64,000 nt of DNA from Lysobacter antibioticus (GTDB taxonomy: Bacteria > Pseudomonadota > Gammaproteobacteria > Xanthomonadales > Xanthomonadaceae): assembly GCF_001442535.1 (NCBI RefSeq), contig NZ_CP013141.1, positions 1,284,372-1,348,371 of the forward strand. Direction: 5' to 3'. Within the stretch, counting starts at the first letter, position 1. Each line of letters opens with the position of its first letter. The translations under genes were made by a program, and so were the position numbers. The notes below the pieces were generated by a model, which saw only the letters and a list, made by a program, of their open reading frames with translations, was not told the origin of the DNA and ran no database searches. Of this stretch, positions 47,797 through 56,143 are shown piece after piece.

Positions 47797-48714
47797 TCAC
47801 GGCGCCAGATCGAGCGCGGCGCGCTTGGCCTGGCGACGGGTTTCGCGCGGCTGGCTGAAGTCGTTGTTGAAGGTCATCGCTTCCCACGAGCCGTAGCTCG
47901 GGTTCGGCAGCATCCACCAACGTTCGCCGAACCAGTCGCGGTACTGCTGCAGCAAAGCGTCGCGGCCTTCCGGGGTGTTGGCGACCACCTGGACGAAGTC
48001 GCCGAGCTGATCGCCGAACTGCATCAGCACGCGGTACTGGCGCCCGGCCAGCAGGCGGCGGCAGTTCTTCTCGCTGCCATTCTGTTCGCAGCCTTCGACC
48101 ACCGTGCCCAGGCCGAGAAAAACCTGATCGTCGGCGACCGGCAGACCGGCGCTGCGCAGGTTGGCCAAGGTGGCCTCCTTCAGGTGCACGGCGCGGTTGG
48201 ACAGATAAAGAATCGTGATGCCCTTGGCCTGCGCGGCCTTGGCGAAATCGACCACGCCCGGCAGCGGCTTGGCCTTTTTCTCGGCGACCCAGGCGTCCCA
48301 GCTGACCTCGTCGTATTCCTTGCCGTCGCGCACCAGGCGCGCCTGGTAGGGCGAGTTGTCGAGCACGGTTTCGTCGACGTCCATGACCACGGCCGGCTTG
48401 AGGCCCTTGACCGGATTGCCGCGCTCGTCGGGTACCAGCGCGTCCCAGTTGGGCTGCTTAAGCGCGGTGTCGAGCTTGTCGGCGGCGGCGCGATAGACCG
48501 TCTCAGTCGCGGCGCGATATTCGACCGAACGCTGCATCCACAGCACCGCGTTGAGGTTGTCGTCGGCGCTGGACGCGGCCGGCGCGGCGGCGGGAGCGGC
48601 CTTCGTCTCGGCCGGGGCCGCAGGCGCGGGCGCGGCCGGCGGGGCCGTCGGCTTGCAGGCGCTCAGCGCGAGCGCGCAAGCGAGGGCGGTCAGGGCAAAG
48701 GCGCGGGTCTGCAT
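47797..48714 (-). CDS. HAD-superfamily class C acid phosphatase lipoprotein (e(P4)-like)
   Basis: The ATG at 48714 gives 305 residues. Signal peptide plus lipobox LSAC (Cys20) precede an Ala/Pro-rich linker (about 21-52). The catalytic motif MDVDETVLDN (Asp112 and Asp114) is that of DDDD phosphatases. ILYLSNRAVHLKEATLANL and a C-terminal VLMQFGDQLGDF supply motifs II-IV. It is an outer-membrane-anchored phosphomonoesterase, likely for nucleotide salvage (NMN or 5'-nucleotides in Haemophilus). The frame extends upstream to 49035 only as shadow of the RidA gene. Its promoter is in 48715-48850. Confidence 0.9.
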   Translation of the reverse strand: MQTRAFALTALACALALSACKPTAPPAAPAPAAPAETKAAPAAAPAASSADDNLNAVLWMQRSVEYRAATETVYRAAADKLDTALKQPNWDALVPDERGNPVKGLKPAVVMDVDETVLDNSPYQARLVRDGKEYDEVSWDAWVAEKKAKPLPGVVDFAKAAQAKGITILYLSNRAVHLKEATLANLRSAGLPVADDQVFLGLGTVVEGCEQNGSEKNCRRLLAGRQYRVLMQFGDQLGDFVQVVANTPEGRDALLQQYRDWFGERWWMLPNPSYGSWEAMTFNNDFSQPRETRRQAKRAALDLAP

Positions 48715-48850
48715 GCGCGGACGCTCGGTGGTGGAAAGGCGGGGAGTGTAGGCCCCGCGGCAAAACGCTGTCGATTGCCGGCCCGGCCGCGACGCTCCAG
48801 GGCGCGACGGAGGGCTTACCCCAGCGGCCCGCAAGCGACCGCCCGGCCGT

Positions 48851-49321
48851 TCAGCGGCGCTCGCGCGGCGGCGCCTGGGCGATGCATTCGACTTCGACCT
48901 TCGCGCCCAAGGCGAGCCCGGACGCCGCCAAGGCGCTGCGGGCCGGGAACGGCGCGCTGAAATGCTTGCGATAGACCTCGTTGAAGGCCGGCCAGTCGGC
49001 GATGTCGGCCAGGAACACCGTGCATTTGACGACATCGCTCATCGAAGCGCCGTGGCGTTCGAGCACTTGGCGAACGTTGCGCAAGGTCTGCTCGGCCTCG
49101 GCGGCGATGCCGCCCGGAGCGAGCGCATTGTCGCCGCCGGGCACGGTGCCGATCTGGCCCGACAGGAACAGCAGGTCGCCGCTGCGCACGGCTTCGGAGA
49201 ACGGCAGCTTGGCCGCGGCCGGATCCGGCGAGCGCAGGAACTCGGGCTTGCGCGCTTCGCCGGCGATGGCGCCGTGCGCGGCGACGGCCAGTAGCAGCGA
49301 TATCGACAGGGCTAGGCGCAT
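48851..49321 (-). CDS. Exported RidA-family (YjgF/UK114) protein
   Basis: The ATG at 49321 with GGAGA 8 bases upstream gives 156 residues. The signal peptide MRLALSISLLLAVAAHGAIA precedes a complete RidA domain. That domain has SEAVRSGDLLFLSGQIGTVPG, GGIAAEAEQTLRNVRQVLERHGASMSDVVKCTVFLADI, and FSAPFPARSALAASGLALGAKVEVECIA (split). The Arg of FPARSA, which binds enamine carboxylates in RidA, is present. Most RidA proteins are cytosolic enamine/imine deaminases; an export signal is unusual. Alone, between the phosphatase and a GNAT gene, both on the same strand. Confidence 0.9.
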   Translation of the reverse strand: MRLALSISLLLAVAAHGAIAGEARKPEFLRSPDPAAAKLPFSEAVRSGDLLFLSGQIGTVPGGDNALAPGGIAAEAEQTLRNVRQVLERHGASMSDVVKCTVFLADIADWPAFNEVYRKHFSAPFPARSALAASGLALGAKVEVECIAQAPPRERR

Positions 49322-49417
49322 GAGCACTCTCCAGGGTTCGTTCGGTGTCGGAACTGCGGTCGGGGATTCAATGCCGGGATGAGCGACGCCGCGATCGTCG
49401 GCGAGCGCGCCGCGCCC

Positions 49418-49918
49418 TTATGCCGGCACCGGCGCGACCTGCAACGAAACTTGCTTGCTGTTGCCGGCCACCCACTGCGTGCCGACTTCGCCGAAACCGT
49501 AGCGCGCATGGAAACGGCTGGAAGCTTCGTTGAACGGCACGATGTAGAACTCGCAGACGACCTGGGCGAAGCCGCGCTCGCGGGCGAACGCGAACAGATC
49601 GTCGTAGAGCAGGCCGCCGAGCTTGCGCCCGCGGTGGCTGGCGGCGACGGCGATACGGTCGACGTACAGGAAAGTCGGATAACGCTCGGAGAACCACAGA
49701 TAGTTCGGGCTGTCGTAATCGGCGCCCTCGCGAAACGCGAGCAGGAACGCGACGACGCGGTCGCCGTCGCAGACCACGCGGTGATACACCGACTGCCGGT
49801 CCAGTTCGGCGAGCCGCTGCGCGTCGAGCGGGCTCATCAAGGCCTCGGATTCGAGGTTCAGCGCGAGCACCGCCGGATGATCGGCAGGGGTGACGTTGCG
49901 GACGATAAGGGAAGTCAT
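49418..49918 (-). CDS. GNAT-family N-acetyltransferase
   Basis: The ATG at 49918 gives 166 residues. The fold is clear: VRNVTPADHPAVLALNLESEALM is the N-terminal substrate half, followed by VVAFLLAFREGADYD. The acetyl-CoA loop IAVAASHRGRKLGGLLYDDLFAFA (residues 95-118, split), of R/Q-x-x-G-x-G/A type, carries SHRGRKLGG. A C-terminal strand SRFHARYGFGEVGTQ closes the fold. The start agrees with fold boundaries, not the 35-residue upstream extension. The substrate is unknown. It might form a transcript with the DUF4272 gene 134 bp upstream; repeats in between argue against tight coupling. Confidence 0.87.
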   Translation of the reverse strand: MTSLIVRNVTPADHPAVLALNLESEALMSPLDAQRLAELDRQSVYHRVVCDGDRVVAFLLAFREGADYDSPNYLWFSERYPTFLYVDRIAVAASHRGRKLGGLLYDDLFAFARERGFAQVVCEFYIVPFNEASSRFHARYGFGEVGTQWVAGNSKQVSLQVAPVPA

Positions 49919-50052
49919 TGCGGCGGTGATCCGAGGTCTGGGAGTGAATGAAGGAACTAGCGAGTAGAAACCAGGAACTACAAGCGAGCAACCAGGAGTG
50001 AGACACAGGCCGCTCCCACTCACTCCTCACTCCTCTGGCCTCACTGCTCGCT

Positions 50053-51078
50053 TCAAGTAGGCGTGCCGACCTCGTCCCACTCCTGCTCGTCGAACCGCAG
50101 CAGCCAATTGAGCGCGTAATGGCGCTCGTAGACGATGCTCGGATGCAGATCCGCCGGCGGCGCTTTTTCGTCGAGACGGGCCTGGCGGACCAGCCAATGA
50201 CGGCGATAGATCGCATCCAGGGCATCGAGCAGTTCCGATACCGGACGCAGCCGGGCCGCGGCGATATGGGCTTCGTCGGCATGTTCGATCGCGATCAGGG
50301 CGATCTCGCCGGCATCGCAGATCGCGGTCGGCGGCGGCAGCGCAGCGGTCAGGCCCAGCGCCCACTGCAGCAGCGCCGCGCTTTCGTAGCGCCAGCCGTG
50401 ATTGGCCCAGGTTTCCTCATCGGGCGTTTCCGCCTCGATGAAGGCGCGTTCGGCCGGCGTCAGCGCGGCGACGCCCGGCCCGAGCTTGAGTGCGATCTCC
50501 TGAGCCGACAGCGGGTCGCTGCCCAGCGATTCGGCGCGCACCGCGACCGCGGTCAGCGCCAGCATGCGTCGCATGGTTTCTTCGGGCGTGCGCAGACGCA
50601 CTTCGCCGGCACCTAGCACCGGCGGCAGATGCGCCGGTACTTGCGCGCCGAGAGCGTGCAGTTCGGCTTCGCTGCGCGCCTTGCGCTCGCGCGCGTCGGC
50701 CGGATACGGCAAGGCCGAATCGGCATCGATCGTCGGCTCGCCCTGGCTGACCAGCACTTGCCCGGCCGGATCGCGCACCGAGCCGTCGGGCAGGAAGCAG
50801 ACGGCATTCGCGGCCTGCGCCCACGAGGCAAGGGCCTCGAACGCGCCGTCCTCGACCTCGAAGCTGTAGTGGCTCTGGACCCGCTGCAGGTGGCGGATCA
50901 CCGCGAAGGTGCGCGCGTCCATGCCCTCTGCGACCGTACCGAGCACGTAACCGACGAAGCCCTGCAGATGCGGCACCAATTCGGCGTCGCTGCGGTCGCG
51001 ATAGGCCGGCGGCGCCTTGAGGAAATCGGGAGCCGGCGGCGCGGCGAGCGTGGAGTAGGCGTTGATCAACAGGGCCAT
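50053..51078 (-). CDS. DUF4272-domain protein
   Basis: This 341-residue soluble protein ends with a DUF4272-type domain (about 170-340). The signature is ALTPAERAFIEAETPDEETWANHGWRYESAALLQWALGL (split, about 220-260), then ICDAGEIALIAIEHADE and DAIYRRHWLVRQARL. The N-terminal half is an alpha/beta region with SHYSFEVEDGAFEALASWAQAANAVCFLPDG near 89-119. There is no signal or catalytic motif. DUF4272 proteins are uncharacterised. The start ATG 51078 is the only one with the N-terminal block intact. A small inverted-repeat element follows upstream. Confidence 0.78.
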   Translation of the reverse strand: MALLINAYSTLAAPPAPDFLKAPPAYRDRSDAELVPHLQGFVGYVLGTVAEGMDARTFAVIRHLQRVQSHYSFEVEDGAFEALASWAQAANAVCFLPDGSVRDPAGQVLVSQGEPTIDADSALPYPADARERKARSEAELHALGAQVPAHLPPVLGAGEVRLRTPEETMRRMLALTAVAVRAESLGSDPLSAQEIALKLGPGVAALTPAERAFIEAETPDEETWANHGWRYESAALLQWALGLTAALPPPTAICDAGEIALIAIEHADEAHIAAARLRPVSELLDALDAIYRRHWLVRQARLDEKAPPADLHPSIVYERHYALNWLLRFDEQEWDEVGTPT

Positions 51079-51183
51079 GTCGTTGCGCGTTCGTGGACGA
51101 GTGCGGCAAGACTAGCCGATTCGGTCGAAATGGGCGCGGCGACGGTTTGCGGTTTGCGCAGGTGGCCGTCATGTTGCGCGCAA

Positions 51184-51396
51184 GAGCAAATCCCCTGGCG
51201 CAGCCGCCAACACGGCTACGTTGAAGCGGCACAGGCGCTTGCCCCCTCTGCAAAGGGGGCGAAGTTTTGCGCGTTCTGTAGTTCCGGAGTTACATCGGCT
51301 TGGTGTTGGCACTGGCGTTGTGGCGACTGCCTGCGCCACGTCCAATCCCAGCAGACCCCTTCCCCTTTGGAAAAGGGGGGCCAGGGGGATTTGCTC
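51184..51396. repeat. MITE-like 213-bp unit with 16-17-bp terminal inverted repeats
   Basis: GAGCAAATCCCCTGGC (from 51184) and GCCAGGGGGATTTGCTC (51380-51396) are inverted; they differ by one base in the C-run. Inside are hairpins GCCCCCTCTGCAAAGGGGGC (from 51240) and CCCCTTTGGAAAAGGGG (51363-51379), spaced by an ordinary 100-base region. No coding frame is convincing. It lies between the DUF4272 gene (start 51078) and the 3' end of rep (51429). The remaining bases of this 350-base gap contain no recognisable gene. Confidence 0.75.
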
Positions 51397-51428
51397 CTGC
51401 CCGCCCCGCCCGCAAAACCCCGTGCCGC

Positions 51429-53411
51429 TCAGCCGTTTTCCAGCAACGCCTTGATCGCCGCGAACCCCGCGTTCGCGCGCTCGTGCTTGCGCGCGGCGTC
51501 GGCGACCGGGTCGGCGCCGTCGCGCTGCAGTTCGGCCGCGGGCAGTTCTTCGATGAAGCGGCTCGGCTTGAGGCGGATGCGTTCGCCCCAGCGTTGGGTC
51601 TCGCGCGCATGCGACAGGTACAGCGCTTCCTTCGCGCGGGTGATGCCCACGTACATCAGGCGCCGCTCTTCGTCGAGGCGACCCTCGTCGAGGCTGGCGT
51701 CGTGCGGCAGATTGCCGTCCTCGACGCCGACGATGAACACGTAGCGAAACTCCAGTCCCTTGGCCGCGTGCAGGCTCATCAGCCGCACCTGGTTGCCGGC
51801 CTCGCCCTTGTCGGCATGCGACAGCAGCGCCAGCTGCGCGGCCAGTTCGCCTGGGCCCGCGCCCTTGCCGCCGTCGAACCAGCCCGACAGTTCGCCGAGA
51901 TTTTCCTTGCGCCGCTGGAACGAAGCTTCGTCCTTGCACTGAGCGCGGATCGAGGCCAGCAGGCCGCTGCGTTCGGCCAGCACGCCGACCAGTTCGCCGG
52001 GGCTGATGCGCTGCGCTTCGTCGCGCAGGAAACGCAGGATCTGCACGAAGCCATCGAGCGCGGTGCCGGCGCGCGGACTGAGCTGTTTGATCGCGTTGAT
52101 CGATTCGGCCATGCGCGACATCGGCAACTGCGCGTGCTGGGCCATCTCGGCCAGCTTGGCCAGGGTGGTCGCGCCGACCTCGCGCTTAGGCGAGGTCACC
52201 GCGCGCAGGAAGGCCGCATCGTCGTCGGGGTTGGCGATCAGGCGCAGCCAGGACAGCGCGTCCTTGACCTCGCCGCGCTCCAGAAACGCGGTGCCGCCGC
52301 TGAGGTGATAGGGCACGCGCAGCAACTGCAGCGCCTTCTCCAGCGCGCGGCTTTGGTGGTTGCCGCGGAACAGAATGCAGAAATCGGCCCACATCGCCTG
52401 GTTCTTCTGCGCCAGGTACTGAATCTCGGCGGCGACCTTCTCGGCCTCGTGGGCGCTGTCGCGGCATTCCCAGACGCGGATGCGCTCGCCGTCGGCCTGG
52501 TCGCTCCACAGGGTCTTGGGATGCTCGTGCGGGTTGTTGGCGATCAACGCGTTGGCCGCGCGCAGCACGCGGTTGCTGCAGCGGTAGTTCTGCTCGAGCT
52601 TGATGATCTCCAGGCTCGGATAGTCCTTGCCCAGTTCCAGCAGGTTGTCGGGGTTGGCGCCGCGCCAGGCGTAGATCGACTGGTCGTCGTCGCCCACGCA
52701 GGTGAACAGGCCGCGCGGGCCGGCCAGGGCCTTGAGCAAGCGGTACTGGGCGTCGTTGGTGTCCTGGCATTCGTCGACCAGCAGGTAGCCGATGCGTTCG
52801 CGCCAAGCCAACTGCACCTCGTTGTCGGCTTCGAGCAACTGCACCGGCAAGCGGATCAGGTCGTCGAAATCGACCGCGTTGAAGGTGGTCAACCGCGCCT
52901 GGTACATCTCGTACACCGTCGCCGCCTCGATCTCGCGCGCGCTGCGCGACTCGCGCATGGCTTCGGCGGGCGACAGGCCGGAGTTCTTGGCGCGCGAGAT
53001 CAGGTTGCGCATCTCGTCGATCACGTCGGGCTTGCTGCCGGCCGGCAGCAGGTCCTTGATCTGGGCGTTGCTGTCGTCGCTGTCGAACACGCTGAAGCCG
53101 CGGCGCAGGCCGAGCTTGGCGTGTTCGAACTGGAGGAACTTCAGCCCCAGCGCGTGGAAGGTGCAGATGGTCAATCCGTCGGCGCCGTCGCCCCGGATCC
53201 GCTTGGCCACGCGCTCGCGCATTTCCTTGGCGGACTTGTTGGTGAAGGTGATCGCGGCGATGCGCTTGGCCGGCATGCGGCCGGACGCGATCAGATGGGC
53301 GATCTTCTCGACGATGACGCGGGTCTTGCCGCTGCCGGCGCCGGCGAGCACGAGCAGCGGCCCTTCGGTGTTCAGAACGGCGGCGCGTTGGGGGGGATTG
53401 AGACCGTGCAT
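51429..53411 (-). CDS. rep: ATP-dependent DNA helicase Rep (UvrD family)
   Basis: Rep is an SF1A 3'-5' helicase that assists fork progression. The 660 residues from ATG 53411 match E. coli Rep (673). The start is MHGLNPPQRAAVLNTEGPLL. Motif I is AGAGSGKTR (23-31), Ia is TFTNKSAKEM, II is YLLVDECQDTN, III is GDDDQSIYAWRGAN, and IV is LEQNYRCSNRVL. V is VRLMSLHAAKGLEFRYVFIVG and VI is EERRLMYVGITRAKEAL. Length and the FDDLIRLPVQLLE block favour Rep over UvrD or PcrA. Divergent from the Sel1 genes. The frame extends upstream to 53450 without SD support. Confidence 0.96.
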   Translation of the reverse strand: MHGLNPPQRAAVLNTEGPLLVLAGAGSGKTRVIVEKIAHLIASGRMPAKRIAAITFTNKSAKEMRERVAKRIRGDGADGLTICTFHALGLKFLQFEHAKLGLRRGFSVFDSDDSNAQIKDLLPAGSKPDVIDEMRNLISRAKNSGLSPAEAMRESRSAREIEAATVYEMYQARLTTFNAVDFDDLIRLPVQLLEADNEVQLAWRERIGYLLVDECQDTNDAQYRLLKALAGPRGLFTCVGDDDQSIYAWRGANPDNLLELGKDYPSLEIIKLEQNYRCSNRVLRAANALIANNPHEHPKTLWSDQADGERIRVWECRDSAHEAEKVAAEIQYLAQKNQAMWADFCILFRGNHQSRALEKALQLLRVPYHLSGGTAFLERGEVKDALSWLRLIANPDDDAAFLRAVTSPKREVGATTLAKLAEMAQHAQLPMSRMAESINAIKQLSPRAGTALDGFVQILRFLRDEAQRISPGELVGVLAERSGLLASIRAQCKDEASFQRRKENLGELSGWFDGGKGAGPGELAAQLALLSHADKGEAGNQVRLMSLHAAKGLEFRYVFIVGVEDGNLPHDASLDEGRLDEERRLMYVGITRAKEALYLSHARETQRWGERIRLKPSRFIEELPAAELQRDGADPVADAARKHERANAGFAAIKALLENG

Positions 53412-53543
53412 GGAATGTCGGATCGCCGGCAAGGGCCGGTCAGGCCGCACAGTCTAACCGCCACGCCCGCGACCGGGCCGGGAGGCTGGAGTAGGCTAGG
53501 CGCCGCAGGCCCGGACCGCGCCGGGCCGTCGTCGGAGGTCGCC

Positions 53544-54374
53544 ATGGAACGTGGTCTCGTCGTCTTGCTGGCTCGCGCCGGGCTGGCCCTGGCCGCCATG
53601 GCCGGCCCTGCATCCGCCGGAACGACCGCTGCCGGCTCCACGGCTAGCGGCCCAGGTACCGTCGGCCCGACCGCTGCCGCGGCCACGCCGGCCGAGGCGA
53701 CGCCGGAACAACTGGCCAGCGCCGAAACCGACCGCATCGGCCACCGCGATTTCGACGCCCGCCAGCGCATGTCGGCGACCCATCCCAACGAGCTGTGGCG
53801 CTTGTACGGCACCGACGCGGCCGGCCGCGGGCAGTGGCAGGACGCCTCGCGTTTCTTCCGCCGCGCCGCGCGCTATGCCGACAAGTATTCGCAGCATCGG
53901 CTCAGCCTGATGTACTGGCATGGCCTCGGCGTGGCGCACGACCGCGCCCTCGCCTACGCCTGGGCCGACCTCGCCGCCGAGCGCAGCTACCCGCAGTTCG
54001 TATTGCTGCGCGAGAAGATGTGGCAGGAGCTCGACGAGGACGAGCGCCAGCGCGCCTTGCGGCAAGGCGTGGCGATCTTCGACGAGTACGCCGACGAGGT
54101 CGCCAAGCCGCGCATGGAGCGCGAAGTCGCCCGCGCCCGCAGCCGCATCACCGGCAGCCCGGCCGGTCTGACCACCGGCAACCTGCTGGTGTTCGCCTCG
54201 CGCGGCGGCTCGAGCCTTTTCGACCCCAGCGACTCGCTCGACCTGCGCCCGATGTACGCCGACTGGCGCCTGGACACGCGCCGCTACTGGGCGGTCGAGG
54301 ACGCGGTCTGGCAAAGCGGCGGCAACGTCGAGGTCGGCACGCTGGAAAAGATCATGAGCAGCCAGCGCCCCTGA
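53544..54374 (+). CDS. Sel1-repeat exported protein, first of a tandem pair
   Basis: The ATG at 53544, with GGAGG 7 bases upstream, gives 276 residues. The signal peptide is LVVLLARAGLALAAMAGPASA. An Ala/Thr-rich linker (to about 55) is followed by Sel1-like helices: FRRAARYADKYSQHRLSLMYWHGLGVAHDRALAYAWADLAAE (split, about 105-146). A C-terminal region ends RYWAVEDAVWQSGGNVEVGTLEKI. It is closely similar to the gene 88 bp downstream in the order YWHGLGVA..ALAYAW.DLAAER and the final segment. Probably a periplasmic adaptor; targets unknown. It lies downstream of divergent rep. Confidence 0.85.
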   Translation: MERGLVVLLARAGLALAAMAGPASAGTTAAGSTASGPGTVGPTAAAATPAEATPEQLASAETDRIGHRDFDARQRMSATHPNELWRLYGTDAAGRGQWQDASRFFRRAARYADKYSQHRLSLMYWHGLGVAHDRALAYAWADLAAERSYPQFVLLREKMWQELDEDERQRALRQGVAIFDEYADEVAKPRMEREVARARSRITGSPAGLTTGNLLVFASRGGSSLFDPSDSLDLRPMYADWRLDTRRYWAVEDAVWQSGGNVEVGTLEKIMSSQRP

Positions 54375-54462
54375 AGCGGCCGACGCTGCATCCTTTGCCC
54401 CGGCTTGCTACCCTCGCCGCCGCACCGGGCCTCCGCTCGGCGCGAACACCGGAGCGCATGCC

Positions 54463-55242
54463 GTGACAGGACGTCTGATCTTTTGTCTGTTCGCCGCCTC
54501 GTTGGCGATGGGTTCGGCTTCGGCCGCGACGCAAGCGCCTATCGGGCCCGACCCCGCCGCCGATGCGGCCCTGGCCGACGTCGGCTACATGCACCTGCAT
54601 CCCGACGTGGAGTACCGCCAGCTCGGCCTGCAGTCGTATCGGCGCGGGCATCACGCCGTCGCCCTCGATCATTTTCGCCGCGCCGGCTATTTCGGCGACA
54701 AGCCCGCGCAGGGCCTGGTCGCGGAGATGTACTGGAAGGGCGAAGGCGTGGCGGCCGATCGCGCCCTGGCCTATGTCTGGATGGACCTCGCCGCCGAGCG
54801 CGGCTATCGCGACCTGGTCGGCCTGCGCGAACGCTACTGGGCCGCGCTGAGCGCGGCCGAACGCCAGCGCGCGCTCGAACAAGGCCCGGCCCTGTACCGG
54901 GTCTACGGCGACCCGACGGTCAAGCCGCGCTACGCCCGCCGCCTGCAACGCTTGCGCAACCAGATCACCGGCAGCCACATCGGCAGCGACGTCGGCGTGC
55001 TGGCCGGGCAGCGCGACGCCTCCGGCTCGGTCGCCCTGACCGGCGGGCTGTACGCCGACGCCAACTGGAACGCCGAGCAGTACTGGCAACGCCAGGACCG
55101 CCTGTGGAAGCTGAAACTCGGCGGCACGGTCAACGTCGGCGATGTCGAGGCGATGAATCCGGAAGGCGCCGTCCTGCCGCTGCCCGCCGATAGCGCACCG
55201 AAGGACAGGGCCGAGCCCAAGGACCCGCCGCGACCGCGTTGA
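54463..55242 (+). CDS. Sel1-repeat exported protein, second of a tandem pair
   Basis: The GTG at 54463, with GGAG 8 bases upstream, gives 259 residues with a signal peptide (LIFCLFAASLAMGSASAA). The only nearby ATG is out of frame. Core: LGLQSYRRGHHAVALDHFRRAGYFGDKPAQGLVAEMYWKGEG (split) and ADRALAYVWMDLAAERGYRDLVGLRERYWAAL, then a region with RLRNQITGSHIGSDVGVLAG like the IITGSPAGLTTGN of its neighbour. It ends with a Pro/Asp/Lys-rich tail. The two paralogs share order and approximate length, so they come from a local duplication. Same strand, 88 bp apart, probably co-transcribed. Confidence 0.85.
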   Translation: MTGRLIFCLFAASLAMGSASAATQAPIGPDPAADAALADVGYMHLHPDVEYRQLGLQSYRRGHHAVALDHFRRAGYFGDKPAQGLVAEMYWKGEGVAADRALAYVWMDLAAERGYRDLVGLRERYWAALSAAERQRALEQGPALYRVYGDPTVKPRYARRLQRLRNQITGSHIGSDVGVLAGQRDASGSVALTGGLYADANWNAEQYWQRQDRLWKLKLGGTVNVGDVEAMNPEGAVLPLPADSAPKDRAEPKDPPRPR

Positions 55243-55354
55243 TGCGCTCGGCAGCGCATCCGGCCCCGACTAAACGGGCCGGGCCGCGGCTCCAGCCCTC
55301 GCACGCCGCACGTCAAGTCTGTGGCGGCGCCGCCACGCGCCCTAAACTGCGGCC

Positions 55355-55981
55355 ATGGCCAAGCTCTATTTCTATTATTCGGCGATGAACGCCGGCAAGA
55401 CCACGACCCTGCTGCAGTCGGCGCACAACTACCGCGAGCGCGGCATGCGCGTGGCGATCCTGACCCCGCGCCTGGACGATCGCGCCGGCAGCGGCACGGT
55501 GGCCTCGCGGATCGGCCTGCGCGCCGACGCGGTCGCCTTCGACCACGATGCCGACCTGGAACAGCTGATCCGCGCCGACATCGCCGCGCAGGGACAACTG
55601 CATTGCGTGCTGGTCGACGAAGCCCAGTTCCTGAGCCGCTCGCAGGTCTGGCAACTCAGCGAGATCGTCGACGCCCTGCGCATCCCGGTGCTCTGCTACG
55701 GCCTGCGCACCGACTTCCGCGGCGAACTGTTCGAAGGCAGCCAGTACCTGTTGGCCTGGGCCGACGAACTTACCGAGATCAAGACTATCTGCCATTCCGG
55801 CAAGAAGGCGACCATGACCGTGCGCGTGGACGAAGCCGGCCGCGCCGTACAGGACGGGCCGCAGGTCGAGATCGGCGGCAACGACCGCTACGTGTCGGTC
55901 TCGCGCGCCGAGTACAAGAAGGTCATGCGCGGCGAAGGCACGATCGAGCCCTTGCAGCAGTCGTTGCAATTATCGAATTAG
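55355..55981 (+). CDS. tdk: Thymidine kinase
   Basis: This salvage enzyme phosphorylates thymidine with ATP. The 208 residues match type II TK (E. coli 205). The P-loop [13 protein letters not shown] lies at 9-21. The Walker B segment is [19 protein letters not shown]. The lasso region covers [37 protein letters not shown]. The lasso substrate-binding block [17 protein letters not shown] lies near 171-187. Only one cysteine of the usual zinc set is obvious (TICHSG), which suggests a zinc-poor variant. Ends at REP-like repeats. Confidence 0.97.
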   Translation: MAKLYFYYSAMNAGKTTTLLQSAHNYRERGMRVAILTPRLDDRAGSGTVASRIGLRADAVAFDHDADLEQLIRADIAAQGQLHCVLVDEAQFLSRSQVWQLSEIVDALRIPVLCYGLRTDFRGELFEGSQYLLAWADELTEIKTICHSGKKATMTVRVDEAGRAVQDGPQVEIGGNDRYVSVSRAEYKKVMRGEGTIEPLQQSLQLSN

Positions 55982-56037
55982 AGCGGCGGAAGGGACGGCC
56001 ATAGGACCGAAACCCGCGCCGTGGCCGCCTTGGCGCG

Positions 56038-56105
56038 GTCGCGGCTTGCACCGCTCCTACCCAGGAGCGACGCAACATAGGGTAGGAGCGGCGCAAGCCG
56101 CGACC
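56038..56105. repeat. Inverted pair of REP-like repeats (GTAGGAGCGG family)
   Basis: The first unit (56038-56062) carries GTCGCGGCTTGCACCGCTCC and TAC in one orientation. The second (56081-56105) carries GGTAGGAGCGGCGCAAGCCG and CGACC in the other, with an 18-base spacer between. They can pair as one long hairpin after tdk and before the 3' end of the YcgL-type gene, and may act as a terminator for both. Confidence 0.85.
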
Positions 56106-56143
56106 ACGAACCCTCGACCGCCGTCGCGCCCCTGCGACCTCGC

